Origin: Candidatus Altimarinota bacterium
GTDB taxonomy: Bacteria > Patescibacteria > JAEDAM01 > BD1-5 > UBA2023
Assembly (NCBI GenBank): GCA_018457335.1
Contig: JAGYHI010000026.1
Span: 1-12,599 of the forward strand
Length of the DNA: 12,599 nucleotides
Reading direction: 5' to 3'
In this document: in pieces, positions 1-7,960 of the stretch
How the letters are laid out: the number at the start of each line of letters is the position of its first letter
How positions within the stretch are numbered: the stretch's first letter is position 1
The notes under the pieces: model-generated
The model's database searches: none
The model's input: the letters and a program-made list of their open reading frames with translations, nothing else
What the model was told of the DNA's origin: nothing
Made by a program: the position numbers and the translations under genes

Positions 1-1925
1 AAAGGAAAGACATCATCTGTATCTAAAACTCCATCCCCGTCATCATCCTCATCAATGTCATCAGGGATTCCATCACCATCAAAATCACTTGGTTTGCTAT
101 TTGGATCAAGTGGGTCAGTACCGACAGCAGTTTCTACTTCATCACTAAATCCGTCTCCATCATCATCTTCATCGGCATTATTACCGATTCCATCACCATC
201 TGTGTCGAGCCATTCATTTGGATCATTTGGAAAAGCATCATCTGCATTGTCCACACCGTCTCCATCAAGGTCGCTATCACAGAGATTTCCCATTCCGTCC
301 CCGTCCGTGTCGACTTGGTCACTATTTGCTACATTTTTACAGTTGTCAGCATTGTCACCGATTCCATCACCATCAGCATCTTCCCACTCATTTTTGTCAG
401 TTGGGAAAGCATCTTCATCATTATTGTGTCCGTCACCGTCGATGTCTTCATCGTCACTATCTGGTTTACCGTCCCCGTCAAGATCAGCCGGCTTGCTCTC
501 TGGGTCGAGTGGGTCAGTCCCCGCTTTTTTCTCCACTTCATCGCTGTATCCATCCCCATCATCATCGCTATCACAAGCGTCACCTTTTCCGTCGCTGTCC
601 GTGTCGAGTTGATTAGCATTAACAACCAAAGGACAATTGTCAGTCGCATCTAAAACTCCATCTCAGTCAGTGTCGGCTTTCAAAGGATCAGTTCAAGCCG
701 TAGCTTCATCTGCATCAGAAACTCAATCTCAATCTTTATCTTCATCACAAACATCACCTTTTCAATCTTTATCTAAATCTTCTTGTCAACTATTAGAAAT
801 AGAAATACAATTATCAGAATTATCTCAAATTTTATCATTATCAGTATCTAACCATTCATTAGAATCAAGAGGAAAAACATCAATATCATTATTATAACCA
901 TCTCAATCAATATCAAAATCAAGATAATCATAAATTCAATCTCAATCAGTATCTCTTGGATTATTAGGATCAGAACCAATCTCATCCTTATCTAAAATTC
1001 AATTATTGTTATCATCATTATCAAAACTATTTATAGTTCCATCATTATCATTATCCAATATACAATTTTGAGAATTAATTTGTATATTTCTTATTTTTTG
1101 CTCATTAAAAGGTCAAGCTGTTGTTGCACTAAATCACCAAAAAACTTTATTAGTTTTAAAAATCTCATTTTGCATATTTTCATTTGTATAAGATGCTATT
1201 TTTGTTCAGCTATCAGTTTCAATACTACTTTCTAATGTATTTGTATTTTTATTCCAATTTATAGAGATATGATGATATTTTCCATCTTCTATATTTCATA
1301 AGTCAACCGGGGTAGATAAGTCATATTTACTATTATAAAGATTTACTAATTTTTTAATCTGCATATGATCATTTGGTATATCTGAAATATTTTCCTTAGG
1401 TAAAATTTGATTTCAATCTTTATCTATATAATTATCAGAATATTCATTAAACCAAGTATCAAATTCTATTCACAATCAATTTTCTATACTATTTGATCAA
1501 AGTTGTCATCAAGCACTTCATTTTGCATTTTCTCATCTTGGGTCATTATGAAGAAAAAATATCATTCCATCAGCTCCATCTTTTCATCATAAATACCCAT
1601 CAAATTCTAAATTAAAATTATAATTTAAATCTAATTTTACAGAATTTTTAGCATTAAATGCTCAATAAAGTGATCCCTTTTGATCTTTTGTTAATCTTAC
1701 TTCATTATCAGAAAGTTTTTCAGCTTCACCAAATAGTATTAAATCTTTATTTATATTGATATTAAAAGTAGAAGGACATTCTATTTCATCAAGTATTCAA
1801 TTATTATCACTATCAAGATTTCAATTGGCACTGGCAAAATCTACTGGCACAGTACCGGCAAGCATCGTCACGATACTCGCACCCGCAAGGATTTTCCTCG
1901 CGATATTTTTGTATTGGTATTTCAT
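1..1925 (-). CDS. Secreted L-type lectin with thrombospondin type 3-like calcium-binding repeats, 3'-truncated by the window edge
   Basis: Reading TGA as Gly gives one open frame of 641 codons running off the left edge. Residues 1-33 form a signal peptide: basic start (KYQYKNIARK), hydrophobic core, and a likely cut after ASA. Residues about 55-288 look like a legume-type (L-type) lectin, with ADGMIFFLHNDPRG, a glycine-rich stretch, IEFDTW and FWGFSATTAGP, which match the family's metal- and sugar-binding core. From about residue 289 onward the protein is DxDxDGxxD calcium-loop repeats with TSP3-type spacing (DNC...DTDGDG.G..CD). The role inferred is a secreted or surface adhesin binding glycans in a calcium-dependent way; the anchor would lie outside the window. 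I chose the ATG at 1925 because the in-frame ATG at 1961 lies in the loop of a terminator-like hairpin; that longer start is possible. About 28 of 41 Gly codons upstream of position 657 are TGA, and none of 27 downstream. Confidence 0.85.
3..1064 (-). repeat. Coding tandem repeats of the TSP3/DxDGDG calcium-loop type
   Basis: Read on the minus strand, this part of the lectin gene encodes successive acidic loops of the form D-x-D-x-D-G-x-x-D, at roughly 12-36 residue spacing. They alternate with DNC...N..Q and FP.D.NEW linker segments. Longer units recur: a block containing EW.D.DGDGIG appears twice, as does one containing GTDPLDP.SKP. In the TSP3 family such loops fold around calcium ions into a stiff stalk. 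The part below position 657 is visibly GC-richer and uses only GGN glycine codons, while the part above it is AT-rich and uses mainly TGA. Confidence 0.85.
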
Positions 1926-1941
1926 AAAAAGAAAATTAAAA

Positions 1942-1980
1942 AAATCAAGAAAGAGTTTCATAAAAATACTTTCTTGATTT
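1942..1980 (-). terminator. Terminator-like hairpin at the start of the lectin gene
   Basis: A perfect 12-bp inverted repeat (AAATCAAGAAAG at 1942-1953 with CTTTCTTGATTT at 1969-1980) has a 15-nt loop. On the minus strand it is followed directly by seven T residues. It lies between the inferred lectin promoter and the ATG at 1925, and the alternative ATG at 1961 sits in its loop. It could end transcription early (an attenuator) or mask a start codon. It is not at the end of any gene, which is why a regulatory role is likelier than ordinary termination. Confidence 0.5.
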
Positions 1981-2003
1981 TGCTTATTGGCCAGATAACA
2001 AAA

Positions 2004-2130
2004 AGAAGGGTATTTTTACACTCTTTATGTCGCCAAACAAATTCTTTTTAAAAAATTTTTTCTTACTGAAAAACAATAATTTAAAGAAGGTAGAGTATTG
2101 AAAAATACCCTTCTGCTTACCGTTTTTCAG
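2004..2130 (-). promoter_or_regulatory. Structured leader of the lectin gene with competing pairings
   Basis: This part of the inferred 5' leader (minus strand) can pair in two ways. Locally, CTGAAAAAC/GTTTTTCAG (2066-2074 with 2122-2130) encloses AGAAGG/CCTTCT (2085-2090 with 2109-2114) and GTATT/AATAC around a 4-nt loop. Alternatively, 2101-2114 pairs perfectly over 14 bp with 2004-2017, and on the minus strand the second arm runs into TTCTTTTTG. The two pairings share bases 2101-2114, so they exclude each other, as in attenuators. On the plus strand the local hairpin has a GAAA (GNRA) loop, so a plus-strand RNA cannot be excluded. Confidence 0.4.
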
Positions 2131-2166
2131 GTAAAAAGAAAAAACAAGAATTTATTTGGCATAACT

Positions 2167-2195
2167 ATAATAGCACAGTTTTTACAAAAATGCAA
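2167..2195 (-). promoter_or_regulatory. Predicted promoter of the lectin gene
   Basis: On the minus strand, TTGCAT (2190-2195; 4 of 6 match to TTGACA) is followed after exactly 17 nt by TATTAT (2167-2172; 5 of 6 match to TATAAT). Transcription would start near 2160, leaving a leader of more than 200 nt before the ATG at 1925. The -35 element lies inside one arm of the 11-bp inverted repeat shared with the rsmI promoter. Confidence 0.5.
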
Positions 2196-2224
2196 AACTT
2201 TTTTTAGGAAAATGTTTTGCATTT
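2188..2224. repeat. 11-bp inverted repeat shared by two divergent promoters
   Basis: AAATGCAAAAC (2188-2198) and GTTTTGCATTT (2214-2224) are perfect inverted copies separated by 15 nt. Each arm supplies a TTGCAT -35-like element, one for the lectin promoter to the left and one for the rsmI promoter to the right. The arrangement suits a dimeric regulator or a shared promoter core; a simple hairpin is the alternative. Confidence 0.5.
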
Positions 2225-2243
2225 CTACTTCTTTCTTTATAAT
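2217..2243 (+). promoter_or_regulatory. rsmI: Predicted promoter of rsmI
   Basis: A perfect TATAAT lies at 2238-2243, about 25 bases before the ATG at 2268. TTGCAT at 2217-2222 is the likely -35, but the spacer is only 15 nt, shorter than ideal. The leader would be short and has no clear Shine-Dalgarno sequence. Confidence 0.5.
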
Positions 2244-2267
2244 AGGGAAAAACTTTAATTTTCCACT

Positions 2268-2930
2268 ATGCTTTTTATCGTCTCTACACCTATCGGTAAT
2301 CTCGAAGACATCACCTTGCGAGCCATTCGCACGCTCAAAGAAGCGGACTATATCGCGTGTGAAGATACACGCGTGACTGGTAAACTTCTCCAATCCTATG
2401 AAATCCCAAATGACGGACGACTCATCTCGTATCACTCGCACTCGGGCACGGCAAAAATCGACAAAATTCTCGCACTCTTGCACGAAGAAAAAAATATCGC
2501 ACTCGTCTCAGATGCGGGGACGCCGGGGATTTCTGATCCGGGTTTTGCGCTGATTCGTGCTGCGATAGAGCAGGGGATAGAGGTTTGTCCGATTCCTGGA
2601 CCATCAGCGGTTTTGTCAGCTCTCGTAGCCAGTGGACTCGATACACATCACTTCCTCTATCTCGGATTTCTCCCCCTCAAAAAATGACGCCAAACCCTCC
2701 TCCAGTCACTCGCGGATAAAAAACAAACTGTCGTCATCTATGAGAGTGTACATCGTATCGATAAGACTCTTTGAGACCTCGAAAATATATTTTGATCTGA
2801 GCATAGGCTTGTCGTCGCACGCGAGATGACCAAAAAATTTGAAGAATTTCGAAGAGGAACTATTGCTGAGGTCCGCGACTATTTTGCGACCAGTGGCGTC
2901 AAAAAATGAGAATTTGTGGTAGTGTTTTAA
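2268..2930 (+). CDS. rsmI: 16S rRNA (cytidine-1402 2'-O)-methyltransferase RsmI
   Basis: RsmI uses S-adenosylmethionine to methylate the 2'-OH of C1402 in the decoding centre of 16S rRNA. The 220-residue product opens with the family signature STPIGNLEDIT.RA and continues with ADYIACEDTR, SYHSH, ALVSDAGTPGISDPG and PIPGPSA. The C-terminal half has GFLP.K.GR, ESVHR, VVAREMTKKFEEFRRGT and a final KGEFVVVF. The frame contains four TGA codons (2685, 2772, 2793, 2907). At least the first and last fall where RsmI proteins have Gly (K-G-R and K-G-E-F), so they are read through rather than disabling. The protein is shorter than the E. coli enzyme (about 286 residues), lacking a C-terminal extension. 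It stops at TAA 2928 and is single, divergent from the lectin gene. Confidence 0.95.
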
Positions 2931-2940
2931 AGAAAACCAT

Positions 2941-2971
2941 AAAAAAATCACTCGACTTGGAGTGATTTTTT
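2941..2971. terminator. Bidirectional terminator between rsmI and nrdB
   Basis: AAAAAAATCACTC (2941-2953) pairs with GAGTGATTTTTT (2960-2971) around a 6-nt loop. The A-run on one side and T-run on the other give an intrinsic terminator in both directions. It serves the convergent ends of rsmI (plus) and nrdB (minus). Confidence 0.8.
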
Positions 2972-2987
2972 GTTTCGAGCAATTTCC

Positions 2988-4043
2988 CTAGAAATCCCAA
3001 CTTCCTGCCATACTCGAACTTTGAGTATAGTTGATAACAGTTGTCTCAAAAAAGTTTCCTTTGTCTGCATTTGGGTCTTGAAGTCTTTCGAGGTGTTTGT
3101 ATGGATTTTTGATGGCATCTGGGTAGATTGGCTTGATACCGAGCATAGCCAGTCGCTCATTTGCGAGCCATTTTGTGTATTCTTCGGTGGTTTTTCCATT
3201 GATTCCAGGGATTTTGTTTCCGAGGATATGACTTGACCATTTGACTTCTTGTTCCACAGCTGTTTTCATCATATCGATAATAGTTTGTTCACTGTACATT
3301 TTTGGATATTCTTTTTTGATTTCTCGTAGGATATTGACAAAAATCGTCACATGTGTGAGCTCATCTCGTCGGATATATGCGATCATTCGTCCCGTTGCTG
3401 GCATTTTCATATTATCCACGAGCGTGTCAAAAAAGGCAAATCCATTGTAAAAATAGATACTTTCCAAAAGGAAATTTGCGATGACGCCGCGGAAAAAGGT
3501 CTCATCATTTGGATTGTCGATAAAATCCTGATAGAGTTTTCCGATGTATTCATTTCGCTCGAGGAGGATTTTATTGTCTCGCCAGAAGTAGTAAATCTCG
3601 TCGCGCTCCTCAGCCGTCACAACCGTCTCGAGGATAGTCGCGTAGCTTTGAGAGTGGATAGCCTCTTGATAGGCTTGGATAGAGAGGATGAGATTGACCT
3701 CAGGACTGGTGATATAGTCGTTAAAATTTGGGAGGTTTACCGTCTGGATAGAGTCAAGAAAGATAAGAAAAGAGAGGACTCACTTGTAGGCTCTTTGCTC
3801 GTCTGGCGTCAGTGTCGTACTAAAATCTCTTGCGTCGTCTTTGAGTCCAGAGACTTTTTCTGGTACCCAGAAGTTTCCTATCATGACTTGATAAAGTGAT
3901 TTTGCCCATTGATATTTTACGGCATTGAGATTGAAAAGTCCGGTTGTGTGTCCTTTTATGATTTTTCGGTGCGAGAGATCGTCGTCTCCGTCTGGATCGA
4001 AAATGAGATTTCGAAGCATTTTGTCATATTCTTGTGGAGTCAT
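2988..4043 (-). CDS. nrdB: Class I ribonucleotide reductase, small (beta) subunit
   Basis: The beta subunit holds the metal centre and radical that start nucleotide reduction in the alpha subunit. The 351-residue frame is complete once TGA at 3780-3782 is read as Gly88. All six metal ligands expected for the family are visible: D97 (FLDSIQ), E127 and H130 (EAIHS), E194 (LLES), E228 and H231 (RDELTH). Y134, in HSQSY, sits where E. coli NrdB has its radical tyrosine Y122, so a tyrosyl-radical enzyme is likely. The C-terminal tail ends MAGSWDF, the part that normally docks on NrdA. It lies 51 nt downstream of nrdA on the same strand and is presumably co-transcribed. No nrdI or nrdH is adjacent, which weakly favours NrdB over NrdF. 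It stops at TAG. Confidence 0.93.
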
Positions 4044-4094
4044 AACTAAAATTGGTTAGAAATTAGATTGTAAAAATTAAAAATGGAAAATAAT

Positions 4095-6731
4095 TTATCC
4101 GCTACAACTGACGCACTCTTCTTTTTCTTTGACTTCACCAGAGAGTGATCGTACGTAGTAGACGGTTTTGATACCTTGCTTCCAGCTTTTCATATAGTAT
4201 CAGTAGAGCTGAGCTGGACTGACTCGTTCCGGATCTATCATCCATTCAAAACTGATTGATTGATCTATCCATTTGTAGATGACAGAAATCATATCGATGA
4301 CATCGTTCATATCCATATTGACATATTCTTTGTAGTACCAAAAATTTTCGTTGCTGAGTTTTGGAGCGATTCGTACGGTTGGTGATGCGAGATTGGTCTC
4401 GACAAAATATTTTTTATAAATTGGAAGCAGAGCGGCTGTCGTCCCGACGATACCGGCTGTTGAAGTATTTGGTGCTGGGGCACTGTGATATGAGAATCGT
4501 ACTCCATTTTTTTGCATCGTATCAAAGACGATATTCCAGTCGAGTTTTTTGACTTTTGATTCATTGATAAAGTCTTCTCGTGTGCGTCCGAGGAGGATTC
4601 CTTTATCATACTCTGACCCTTTGTAGAGTGGATAGGTTCCGCGTTCTCCGGCGAGTTCAGCCGATGATTTGTAGGTATGGTAGGTGTATTTTTCGAAAAG
4701 GGCGTCGACTTTTTCTCGTGCTTCTGGTGAGTCGTAGGCGAGTTTTCGAGTCGCGAGGTATTCAGCGAGTCCGAGGTATCCGATACCGATCGAGCGATAT
4801 CGTTGACTGGTACGGTCGGCTTCTGCGACTGGGAAACGATTGAGTGTGATGAGATTATCAAGGAGTCGTGTGAGTGTTGGGAAGATTTCCTCGATTTCTT
4901 TATCTGTATTGACTTTCGCGATGTTGACTGATGAGAGGACACAAGTGACGAGTTCTCCGGGTTCGTATGAGATGACGACTTTATCTCCATTGTCAATGAC
5001 TTCTTCGATAAATTTTGTCTCGCTGGTATTTTGACAGATTTCAGTACAGAGCTGAGTTGAGTAGATATTTCCAGCGTGTTTGTTTGGATTGAGTCGATTG
5101 ATAGTATCTCGATAAAATACATACGGCATTCCAGTTTCGACTGTCGTTTTTAAGAAAGTTTTAAAAAGTTCTTTTGCTTTGGTTGTCTTTTTGAGTTCGA
5201 GTCTATCGTCGTTTTCGAGAGTGGTATAAAATTCTCGAAATTCTTCATTAAAAGTATCTTCGAGGCGTTTTCCGTAGACTGTGTAGACTTCGTGTGGATC
5301 AAAGAGGGTCCAATCTTCGTTGTTTTCGACACGCTCCATGAATATATCCGGTACAGAAATTGCTGGGAAAATATCAAAAGATTTTGAGCGGATATCGCCA
5401 GACTCAGTTTGGAGCTCGAGAAAGTCATAAATATCTCTATGGAAAACATCGAGTGTCACCGAGACAGCACCGAGTCTTTGACCGAGTTGGTTGACGGCGA
5501 CAGCCGTATCATTGATAACCTTGATCCAAGGGGCAACTCCACCAGCGGCTCATTTATTTCCACGGATAGTAGCTGACTGTGATCGGATGTGTCCAAGGTA
5601 CATACCGACTCCACCACCATATTTTGAGATTTGAGCGACATTTTCTATGGCATGATAGATACCGCGAAGATCATCAGATACATTGATTTTAAAACAACTT
5701 GCCAGTTGATGCCAGTTAGTTCGTGGATTATTGAGGGCTGGGGTTGCAAGTGAGATTTTTCCACTGCTACACGCATCATAGATTTTGAAGGCAAAATCCA
5801 TTCGATTTTCTTTTTTTTCTGGGATTGCATAAAAAAGTGCCACTGACATATAGAGTTCTTGTGGGAGTTCTCGGATGACTTTGTTTGGATTGAGGAGGTA
5901 GCGTTTTGAAAGCGAGAGGATCGTTGTATATCCATATTCGAGGTCTTGTTTTTTTCCTTTTTTCTTGAGGTATTCACCGGCTTTGAGGATGTCTTCTTCA
6001 CTATAGTATTTCATAAAATCCTTGTAGTAAAGCCCTTCTTCGAGATAAGTTTTAAAAAATTCGAGGTAAGATTCTGGTGTGTAGATTTCTTTGTGAGTGA
6101 GATTTCGGTTTTTGCTTGCTTGTTTGTAGAGATCAAAGAGAGCGAGTCGTCCAGCGATTTTTTCCCAGTAAGTATTCTCGATAGAGACGAGATCTACACA
6201 GGCTTTTACGAGGATTTTTGCGATATCTTTTGTATGGATATCTTCCACGATATTTCGTCTGAAAGCATCGACAAATTCTTCAAAATCGCAGTGTTCTTCA
6301 TAGCCTTTGACGGCAAAATCAAAAAGTTTTGCAATTTTATTGATATCAAAAGTTTCTTTTCGTCCGTCTGATTTAGTTACTTCGAGTTTATTTTTATTAA
6401 ATTCTCGTACGAGTTTTTTGATTGCTTTTTCTCGTTTTTCATTTTGCTCCGCGCGATAGAGGATGTAGTGTTTTGCAACTTCAAATTTATTTGCCTTTAC
6501 GAGATTTCGCTCGACGATATCCTGGATATCTTCTACACTTGGAAATCGATCTTTAAAAATATCTTCATAGACATGTTCGATATCTTTGATGATTTGATTT
6601 GTGACAGTGGGAATAAATTCTTTATCAGATTCTCATACAGAATTTACTGCATGTAAAATAGCGGTTTCGATACGACTGCGATCAAAGTCCACGAGATCAC
6701 CATTTCTTTTTCGTACTTGTTTACAAGGCAT
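4095..6731 (-). CDS. nrdA: Class I ribonucleotide reductase, large (alpha) subunit with two ATP-cones
   Basis: NrdA reduces ribonucleoside diphosphates to deoxynucleotides. The 878-residue frame uses three TGA codons as Gly (residue 33; GNKGAAGG; LYGYY). Two ATP-cone regulatory domains stand in tandem (about 1-95 and 116-205; E. coli has one). The catalytic barrel shows C346 in ASCF, C562 and E564 in TQLCTEI, C597 in VTCVLS, Y858-Y859 in the radical path (TVYY), and the redox pair C873/C876 in ECVSC near the end. The residue matching the conserved Asn of the N-x-C-x-E motif is Gln560 here, which is unusual for the E. coli-type enzyme. The ATG at 6731 was chosen because it starts just before the first ATP-cone (KRNGDLVDFD). 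The gene leads the nrdA-nrdB operon and sits behind a consensus-like promoter with an NrdR box. Confidence 0.95.
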
Positions 6732-6790
6732 AGATGAAATTTTTTTTAAGAAAAATAATATAAAAAAACAATATAAGAAGTATTTTTAAA

Positions 6791-6806
6791 ACACTATATA
6801 TTGTGG
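6791..6806. promoter_or_regulatory. NrdR box upstream of nrdAB
   Basis: ACACTATATATTGTGG closely matches the NrdR-binding palindrome as I recall it (acaCwAtATaTwGtgt). It lies 60 bases before the nrdA start codon and overlaps the predicted transcription start, where a bound repressor would block RNA polymerase. NrdR boxes normally come in pairs about 31 bp apart. At that spacing (6822-6837) there is only a weak match on the other strand, so the second box is degenerate or elsewhere. Confidence 0.75.
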
Positions 6807-6811
6807 TATTA

Positions 6812-6840
6812 TTTATATTCATTATACCACATTTTGTCAA
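6812..6840 (-). promoter_or_regulatory. Predicted strong promoter of the nrdA-nrdB operon
   Basis: On the minus strand a perfect TTGACA (6835-6840) is followed after 17 nt by TATAAA (6812-6817). Transcription would start at about 6804, inside the NrdR box. A perfect 8-bp inverted repeat, TGTGGTAT (6802-6809) with ATACCACA (6824-6831), spans the -10 element and could be a further operator half-site pair. The 73-base leader is very AT-rich and has no clear Shine-Dalgarno sequence. Confidence 0.7.
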
Positions 6841-6954
6841 AACTTTTTTCAAAAAAAGCCTTGTATCCGCACAGGTATCAGCGACTTGATTTTTTGTATT
6901 TTTTTGGTGTTATTTTTAATGCAAATTTTGGCTTATTGTATATTTTTTGTATTC

Positions 6955-6984
6955 AAAAAAACTCCCCTGTAAAAGAGAGTTTTT
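6955..6984 (-). terminator. Terminator of the kinase / phosphodiester glycosidase operon
   Basis: On the minus strand, AAAAACTC pairs with GAGTTTTT (plus positions 6977-6984 and 6957-6964) around a 12-nt loop, and the T-run continues to seven residues. It lies about 20 bases past the TAA of the gene ending at 7004. The rest of 6841-6954 is AT-rich spacer in which I see no gene. Confidence 0.65.
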
Positions 6985-7003
6985 GCTGACTATTTTTCGA
7001 GTT

Positions 7004-7951
7004 TTATTTTTCAAAAAATCCTATCATATGTGGGATTTTTCGAAAATCTGGTTTGCCTTTTGAAAAACCGTACATCGTGTCACCTTGATAGTAAAATCGA
7101 GAAGAGCCACCGCCATCGAGTTTTACGATACCTTCTTGTCTGCATCCATATTTTGTAAGTTCTTGGAGAGCTTCTTTTTCGGTGATTTCTTGGGCGACGA
7201 GAGAGAGGAGAGTATGACTTGATCCGCGTGCATTTGGATTTTTTGGACAGAGATAAGTGCGTCCGACTCGTGAATTTGAGCGATTTGGTACAGCGAAATC
7301 AAATCCTACGATAGCAAATTTTCCAGAGCGTTCACTAAAATTTTTCCAAGAGTAGGGAAGTGTCTTGATATGTCCATTGATAATCGTGAGGATTTTTTTT
7401 GTGCGGCCGCGATTGTCGGCTCCGACAGTTTGGATTTCACCGTCAGATTTGAGCCCGAAAGAAAGCATAGTTGGATTTGTATGTCCATTAAAAAATTGCC
7501 CGTTGATAAGTGAAGTAAGGTTTTTACTAGTAAAATTTACAAATTCTTTTATATTTTTTCGTTCAAATTCTGGTTCACCGTTGTTGATTTTTTGATTATA
7601 ACTCACGGCTTTTGGGAGGAGAGATTTGATTTGAGTCTTTCTATCGAGATTGATTTCTTGGACAAAAATCGGACTTTCTTTCGCTTTGTAGATTTTGATA
7701 TTTCCAGTATTTTTCAGAGTTTTATAACTAAAAGTCCGCACTGATTCCGTGGTACTATCTGTCGGTTTTTTTTGAAGAGAAGGATGTGGCAGTTGTTTTT
7801 TTTGAGCGAGTTTTTGTTGGTAGGCAAGATTTTGCTCTCTAGCAGTGTCGAGTGAAAAAGCTCCAAAGGCAAAAATTTCTTGAATCGAAAAAGTAAAAAT
7901 CATAAATACGACAAGCGCATTAATTCATCGAAAAAAATATTTTAGAATCAT
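7004..7951 (-). CDS. Secreted phosphodiester glycosidase-like (NAGPA/DUF2233) protein
   Basis: This family takes its name from the enzyme that uncovers mannose-6-phosphate by removing GlcNAc; bacterial members are secreted or envelope proteins of mostly unknown substrate. The 315-residue product begins with a hydrophobic signal or anchor segment (about 1-30), then a Lys/Gln-rich linker to about residue 75. The family core follows, with LINGQFFNG and the hallmark KLDGGGSSRFYY (Asp279 and the Gly triplet). The ATG at 7951 is preferred over internal starts because it supplies the full signal segment; it needs TGA at codon 9 (7925-7927) read as Gly. It begins 9 nt after the stop of the histidine kinase, so the two are an operon. 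It ends with TAA and is followed by a terminator. Its substrate cannot be told from the sequence; cell-wall or surface glycans are a guess. Confidence 0.85.
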
Positions 7952-7960
7952 AAGAAAAAA

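Noticed and set aside
1..660. CRISPR-like array suggested by the regular short repeats
   Set aside because: Repeats are imperfect, in codon phase, and encode calcium-binding loops; there are no unique spacers and no cas genes.
55..897. Long plus-strand Ser/Pro-rich open frames
   Set aside because: They are the antisense of the DxDGDG calcium-loop repeats: GAT and GGT on the minus strand read as Ser/Pro-type codons on the plus strand. The minus-strand frame has a signal peptide and recognisable domains; the plus-strand one has none.
2685..2909. TGA as tryptophan (code 4) or selenocysteine
   Set aside because: TGA falls at Gly positions (K-G-R, K-G-E-F, D-G-D-G), TGG is used for Trp, and TGA is far too frequent for selenocysteine.
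2268..2930. rsmI as a pseudogene broken by four TGA stops
   Set aside because: All conserved RsmI motifs on both sides of each TGA are intact and in one frame, and the same pattern recurs in other genes. Recoding explains it.
4307..5122. 271-codon minus-strand frame inside nrdA and similar overlapping frames
   Set aside because: They overlap nrdA in another frame, have biased Ser/Lys/Thr composition and no recognisable motif, while the nrdA frame has all its catalytic residues.
6951..7003. A second small RNA or gene upstream of the nrdAB control region
   Set aside because: Only one simple terminator stem is present, with no promoter or reading frame.
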